From assembly GCA_028829895.1 (NCBI GenBank), contig CM054183.1:73333571-73397570 (forward strand): 64,000 nt of DNA. The letters are read 5' to 3'. Positions 61,550 to 64,000 of the stretch are shown in pieces. A model generated the notes under the pieces. It did not search any database. It had not been told where the DNA came from and was given only the letters and a program-made list of their open reading frames with translations. The DNA comes from Sinotaia quadrata. Lineage: Eukaryota; Mollusca; Gastropoda; Architaenioglossa; Viviparidae. The position numbers and the translations under genes were made by a program. Every line of letters starts with the position of its first letter. Within the stretch, counting starts at the first letter, position 1.

Positions 61550-61575
61550 ACACACTAGGTATAGATCTGGTGTGT
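61550..61575 (+). ncRNA. Conserved 11-bp hairpin, copy B
   Basis: 5' arm ACACACTAGGT, loop ATAG, 3' arm ATCTGGTGTGT, 50 bases after the copy B stop and after the same CCCGGGCGCAC leader. All 11 positions pair, with two G-T. Compared with copy A, four stem pairs changed and all still pair, one of them by a two-sided change (A-T to G-C). Confidence 0.65.
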
Positions 61576-61754
61576 TACTAGCCAGGGCTCTTTAAGACAC
61601 CTCACTATAACATCAGGAATGTCTACAACACCACTGCCAGGAACGACAACAACAACCACAACTCCAGCCCACGGATTACCGAGTTTTGGAGTCCGCCTTT
61701 GCATGTTTTGCAGCGGACGCACGCAGAAAGAAGGCACTTTCTCCCCTCTACAAG

Positions 61755-61820
61755 CGCAGCGGCGGAAGCCGGAAGCGCCCCCCCCTCCCTACATGACTGA
61801 CTAACTAACATGCGCAGTTG
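61755..61820. promoter_or_regulatory. ETS/NRF1-type motif cluster, possible TATA-less promoter
   Basis: A short CpG-rich patch in AT-rich surroundings holds GCGGAAGCCGGAAGCGC, with two adjacent GGAA cores and a consensus CCGGAAGC at 61769, and ATGCGCAG at 61810, an NRF1-like half site. Such ETS plus NRF1 patches are typical of animal housekeeping promoters. It lies about 0.7 kb before the CCT6A ATG and about 6.7 kb before the first HECTD4-like exon on the other strand, so it could serve either or both. Inferred from motifs. Confidence 0.4.
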
Positions 61821-62047
61821 ACTTTTCGGCAAAAAGCATCTTCCTTGTGTTAACGTGGCATACATTACATTTAGCATCTTAATGCCAGAATTACGTTATA
61901 AAGAGAAACGTACGTAGGCCTAATTCATCCGAGAAATAACCCAAAAAATAAACAACTTTGCATCATTGTTATTTACTATTGTTTGTATTCTATCTATCTA
62001 TCCCTTAGTCTTGTCGACCGTTGGAGCACCGTTAATGACCAGACAAC

Positions 62048-62432
62048 CAATATTAATATAACCTCCATAGACATACAAAATGAAACAAAAACCTTGAAGC
62101 ATTTTAGAGATAATATGTAAAAGGGATATAGGGGATAATTTTTGTTGAGCTGATACTTTCACTCTGGTTGATGACTAGTTTTTGCCAAGTGATACGTCCT
62201 TGCTTTTTGCCTACCACAGACGATGTGTCACGTGGTCAATGACGTCCGACAGTTGTCCTTGGTTTCCGTAAGCACCTTGAAATGATCTAGAATTCTCTAC
62301 CCCAAACCGTATTCCGGGCTATTCCCCCTTTCAATATTAACACAACCTCCATAGACCGACAAAATGAAACAAAAACCTTGAAACATTTTAGAGATAATTT
62401 GTAAGAGGGACATAGTGGATAATTTTTAATAT
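62048..62432 (+). repeat. 95-bp direct repeat pair upstream of CCT6A
   Basis: The stretch 62048-62143 recurs at about 62333-62430 with a few differences. Both contain ACCTCCATAGAC and ATGAAACAAAAACCTTGAA, then TTTTAGAGATAAT and GGATAATTTTT. The spacing is about 286 bases. The two E-box/CRE motifs at 62229-62246 lie between the copies. It looks like a local duplication. Confidence 0.75.
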
Positions 62433-62530
62433 TTAGAGATAAATGACTAAATCCTATTTAGAGTTTGGTGGATAACTCTTACCTTACAGCTCTACCGACA
62501 TCACGTGACAAGCACGCCGTTTCTTTTCCT
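62229..62530 (+). promoter_or_regulatory. CCT6A upstream region: two E-boxes and CRE-like site
   Basis: A CACGTG E-box at 62229-62234 is followed by a CRE-like TGACGTC at 62240-62246. A second E-box in ATCACGTGACA occurs at 62502-62507, about 30 bases before the CCT6A ATG. There is no TATA box at a useful distance. CACGTG is the USF/MITF/TFE-type binding site. Function is inferred from motifs and position only. Confidence 0.45.
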
Positions 62531-62536
62531 TAAAAC

Positions 62537-62673
62537 ATGTCGGCAGTAAAAAGTCTGAACCCGAAGGCAGAGATTGCTCGAGCAGCTCAGGCCCTTGCAG
62601 TTAACATAAGTGCTGCAAAGGGTCTTCAGGATGTTCTGCGAACTAATTTGGGACCCAAGGGGACCATGAAAAT
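62537..62673 (+). CDS. CCT6A: CCT6A (TCP-1 zeta), first coding exon
   Basis: The ATG at 62537 opens [20 protein letters not shown], then [20 protein letters not shown] and KGTMKM. This is the hallmark N-terminus of the zeta subunit of the eukaryotic chaperonin TRiC/CCT. That ATP-driven double ring in the cytosol folds actin, tubulin and many other proteins. The segment [10 protein letters not shown] is the group II chaperonin equatorial motif next to the nucleotide site. The donor AAAAT|GTAAGA at 62673 leaves phase 2, so the final Met codon is split. The rest of the gene lies beyond the window. A pyrimidine-rich tract (TTCTTTTCCTT) just before the ATG and an E-box at 62502 fit a housekeeping promoter. 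Identification is very secure. Confidence 0.96.
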
Positions 62674-64000
62674 GTAAGATAAACATTTATTTATAAATTT
62701 CATTGTAGTTTTAAACTTGTACTAGTTGTAGTTATAGTTTCGTAACATTGCCATTGGTTCGTCCATTGTTTTCAAAATTTACTACATTTAAAATAAATAA
62801 TGGATAATAAAAAGTAATTAATTCATTCGCAGTGATTTTAGAGTCGCGATTCCCTGAGGACGCGCTAAAATTGCTTCTGAAACTATGAGTATGAGTATGA
62901 ATCATGATGTGGCCGACCGGCAATTTTTCTCCAGTATCAGAGTATGCTAGTTGCTAAATGCTACATTGTCAGGGACCGGTGTAGAATTGCCAGCCTTGGG
63001 GTATTAAATAATTGAATTACAAAATTTTAGATTACTAAATTGAAAATATTAAAATATAATAAATAAATATATTACATTCAGTTAACAAATAGAAGGAAAA
63101 TAATGTTATTGTTAATGTTTTACATACGTCGGCGTCTGGTGACTTAGGCATTCTCTAACTCTAAAAGTCTAAGCCTACATGTACATGGGGCCTTGATTAG
63201 CCATCAAATTAAGGTTCAAGAATAATAATTAATGTCATTTCTGTTAGATCGCCGGATGTTATTTCTAAGATGTTGAGCTAATCTTAGTAACATGTGTGAT
63301 TATAAATTTTATTATTAAATATTTATTTATGGTTTAAAATTAAATTGAATTATTTTACGTGTTGAAATCTTCAACAGGGCCTAATGGCATGCTCATTTAG
63401 GCCTATAAACCTAAGAAAAGATAAAAATTATAAAAATATTGATGTAGGAGTTTGAAATATGTAAAAAAAATGTTTCTGTTGAAAACTTAAAAAATAAAGT
63501 AGAGATGTATTTTGCCAGAATTTAAAAAATAAGCAATATAATTATCATTAAATCGAATATATTTTCTTCATTAACCTAAATTATTAACTTAATGTGGATG
63601 CATGTTTATTTAAAATGGGATAGAAGACTATAACTTCATAACATCTAAATCTTATCGTCTCCCAGTCCCAGTTACAAAATTATCAGCCATCATAATAAAT
63701 AGCTGGTTTTTTTCTCAACTAAATGTAAAATGAGCAATGTAATTATATCATCTCAATGAATATATTTTCTTTGTTAACCCTAAATTATTAACATTTAATA
63801 ACAATCTGGGTACATGTTTATTTAAAGTGGGATAGAAGATTATAACTTTGTAACATGAAAATCTTATCATCTCCCAGTTACAAACTTATCAGCCATCATA
63901 AAATAAGCTATATTTTTCTCAACCAAACATAATGGGCTAAGTTATTATGCTGCAAAGACAGCATTAATCAATAAGCAAAGTATCTATTTAAATATACCAA
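62674..64000. other. CCT6A intron 1 (incomplete)
   Basis: AT-rich intron. From 63374 to the right edge it holds a copy of dispersed repeat family X with its second half duplicated. 62680-63370 shows nothing assigned. Confidence 0.55.
63374..64000 (+). repeat. Dispersed repeat family X, copy 3 with internal duplication
   Basis: It begins ACAGGGCCTAATGGCATGCT and follows copy 1. The block ATATAATTAT ... CCCAGTTACAAA ... ATCAGCCATCATA appears twice (about 63535-63715 and 63735-63925), so this copy carries a tandem duplication of roughly 200 bases. It may continue past the window. Confidence 0.8.

Larger units (their letters stand above)
55088..62536. other. Intergenic region between HECTD4-like and CCT6A genes
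   Basis: A head-to-head interval of about 7.4 kb. It holds a minisatellite (56030-56760), a 25-bp duplication (56859-56908), a (GT)n run (59172-59210), a GC-richer block with two copies of an unknown Gln/Arg-rich frame (59717-61800), promoter-like motifs (61755-61820) and the 95-bp direct repeat near CCT6A. 55140-56000 and 57150-59160 show nothing I can assign, although non-coding first exons of the HECTD4-like gene could be there. Confidence 0.5.

Noticed and set aside
62538..62686. Minus-strand 61-codon frame over the CCT6A exon
   Set aside because: Antisense shadow of an unmistakable CCT6A exon.
1..64000. CRISPR arrays, toxin-antitoxin pairs, operons, riboswitches, tRNA or rRNA genes
   Set aside because: Looked for on both strands; the window is spliced animal DNA and no regularly spaced repeat array, tRNA box A/B pair or rRNA-like stretch was found.

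Overview
This window is AT-rich, intron-heavy animal DNA. Two host genes are recognised. On the minus strand, fourteen exons (54899 down to 3603) of a very large protein splice together with every intron phase matching. They give 887 codons with no stop, and the gene runs off the left edge. I read it as the N-terminal part of a HECTD4-like giant E3 ubiquitin ligase; the exon model is much firmer than the name. On the plus strand, the first coding exon of CCT6A (zeta subunit of the TRiC/CCT chaperonin) starts at 62537 and the gene runs off the right edge. The two genes are head to head, about 7.6 kb apart. Kilobase introns, GT/AG splice sites, (GT)n microsatellites, BED-finger hAT and MULE transposons and several LINE fragments point to an invertebrate metazoan. 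A mollusc, perhaps a cephalopod, fits, but this is a low-confidence inference.

Layout: 1-3602 intron; 3603-31084 exons 14 to 6 with introns packed with dead transposons (BED-type hAT pieces at 6.3-7.0 and 9.9-11.0 kb, LINE pieces at 7.5-8.0, 8.7-9.0, 13.9-14.8 and 18.0-18.3 kb, Tigger-like elements at 21.3 and 26.8 kb, foldback elements at 28.0 and 29.7 kb); 31085-37980 intron with an internally deleted MULE (34.0-36.3 kb); 37981-54899 exons 5 to 1, with a second Tigger copy at 38.8-40.4 kb; 55088-62536 intergenic; 62537-62673 CCT6A exon 1.

The intergenic stretch is the least ordinary part. It has a minisatellite with an internal inversion (56.0-56.8 kb). It has a GC-richer block (59.7-61.8 kb) with two related copies of a Gln/Arg-rich reading frame that I cannot assign. 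Each copy is followed by an 11-bp-stem hairpin whose paired bases differ between the copies but stay paired. A promoter-like cluster of ETS and NRF1-type motifs lies at 61.75-61.82 kb, and E-boxes and a 95-bp direct repeat lie just upstream of CCT6A.

No bacterial-type operons, CRISPR arrays, tRNAs or rRNAs were seen. All family names come from reading the sequence; no database search was run.
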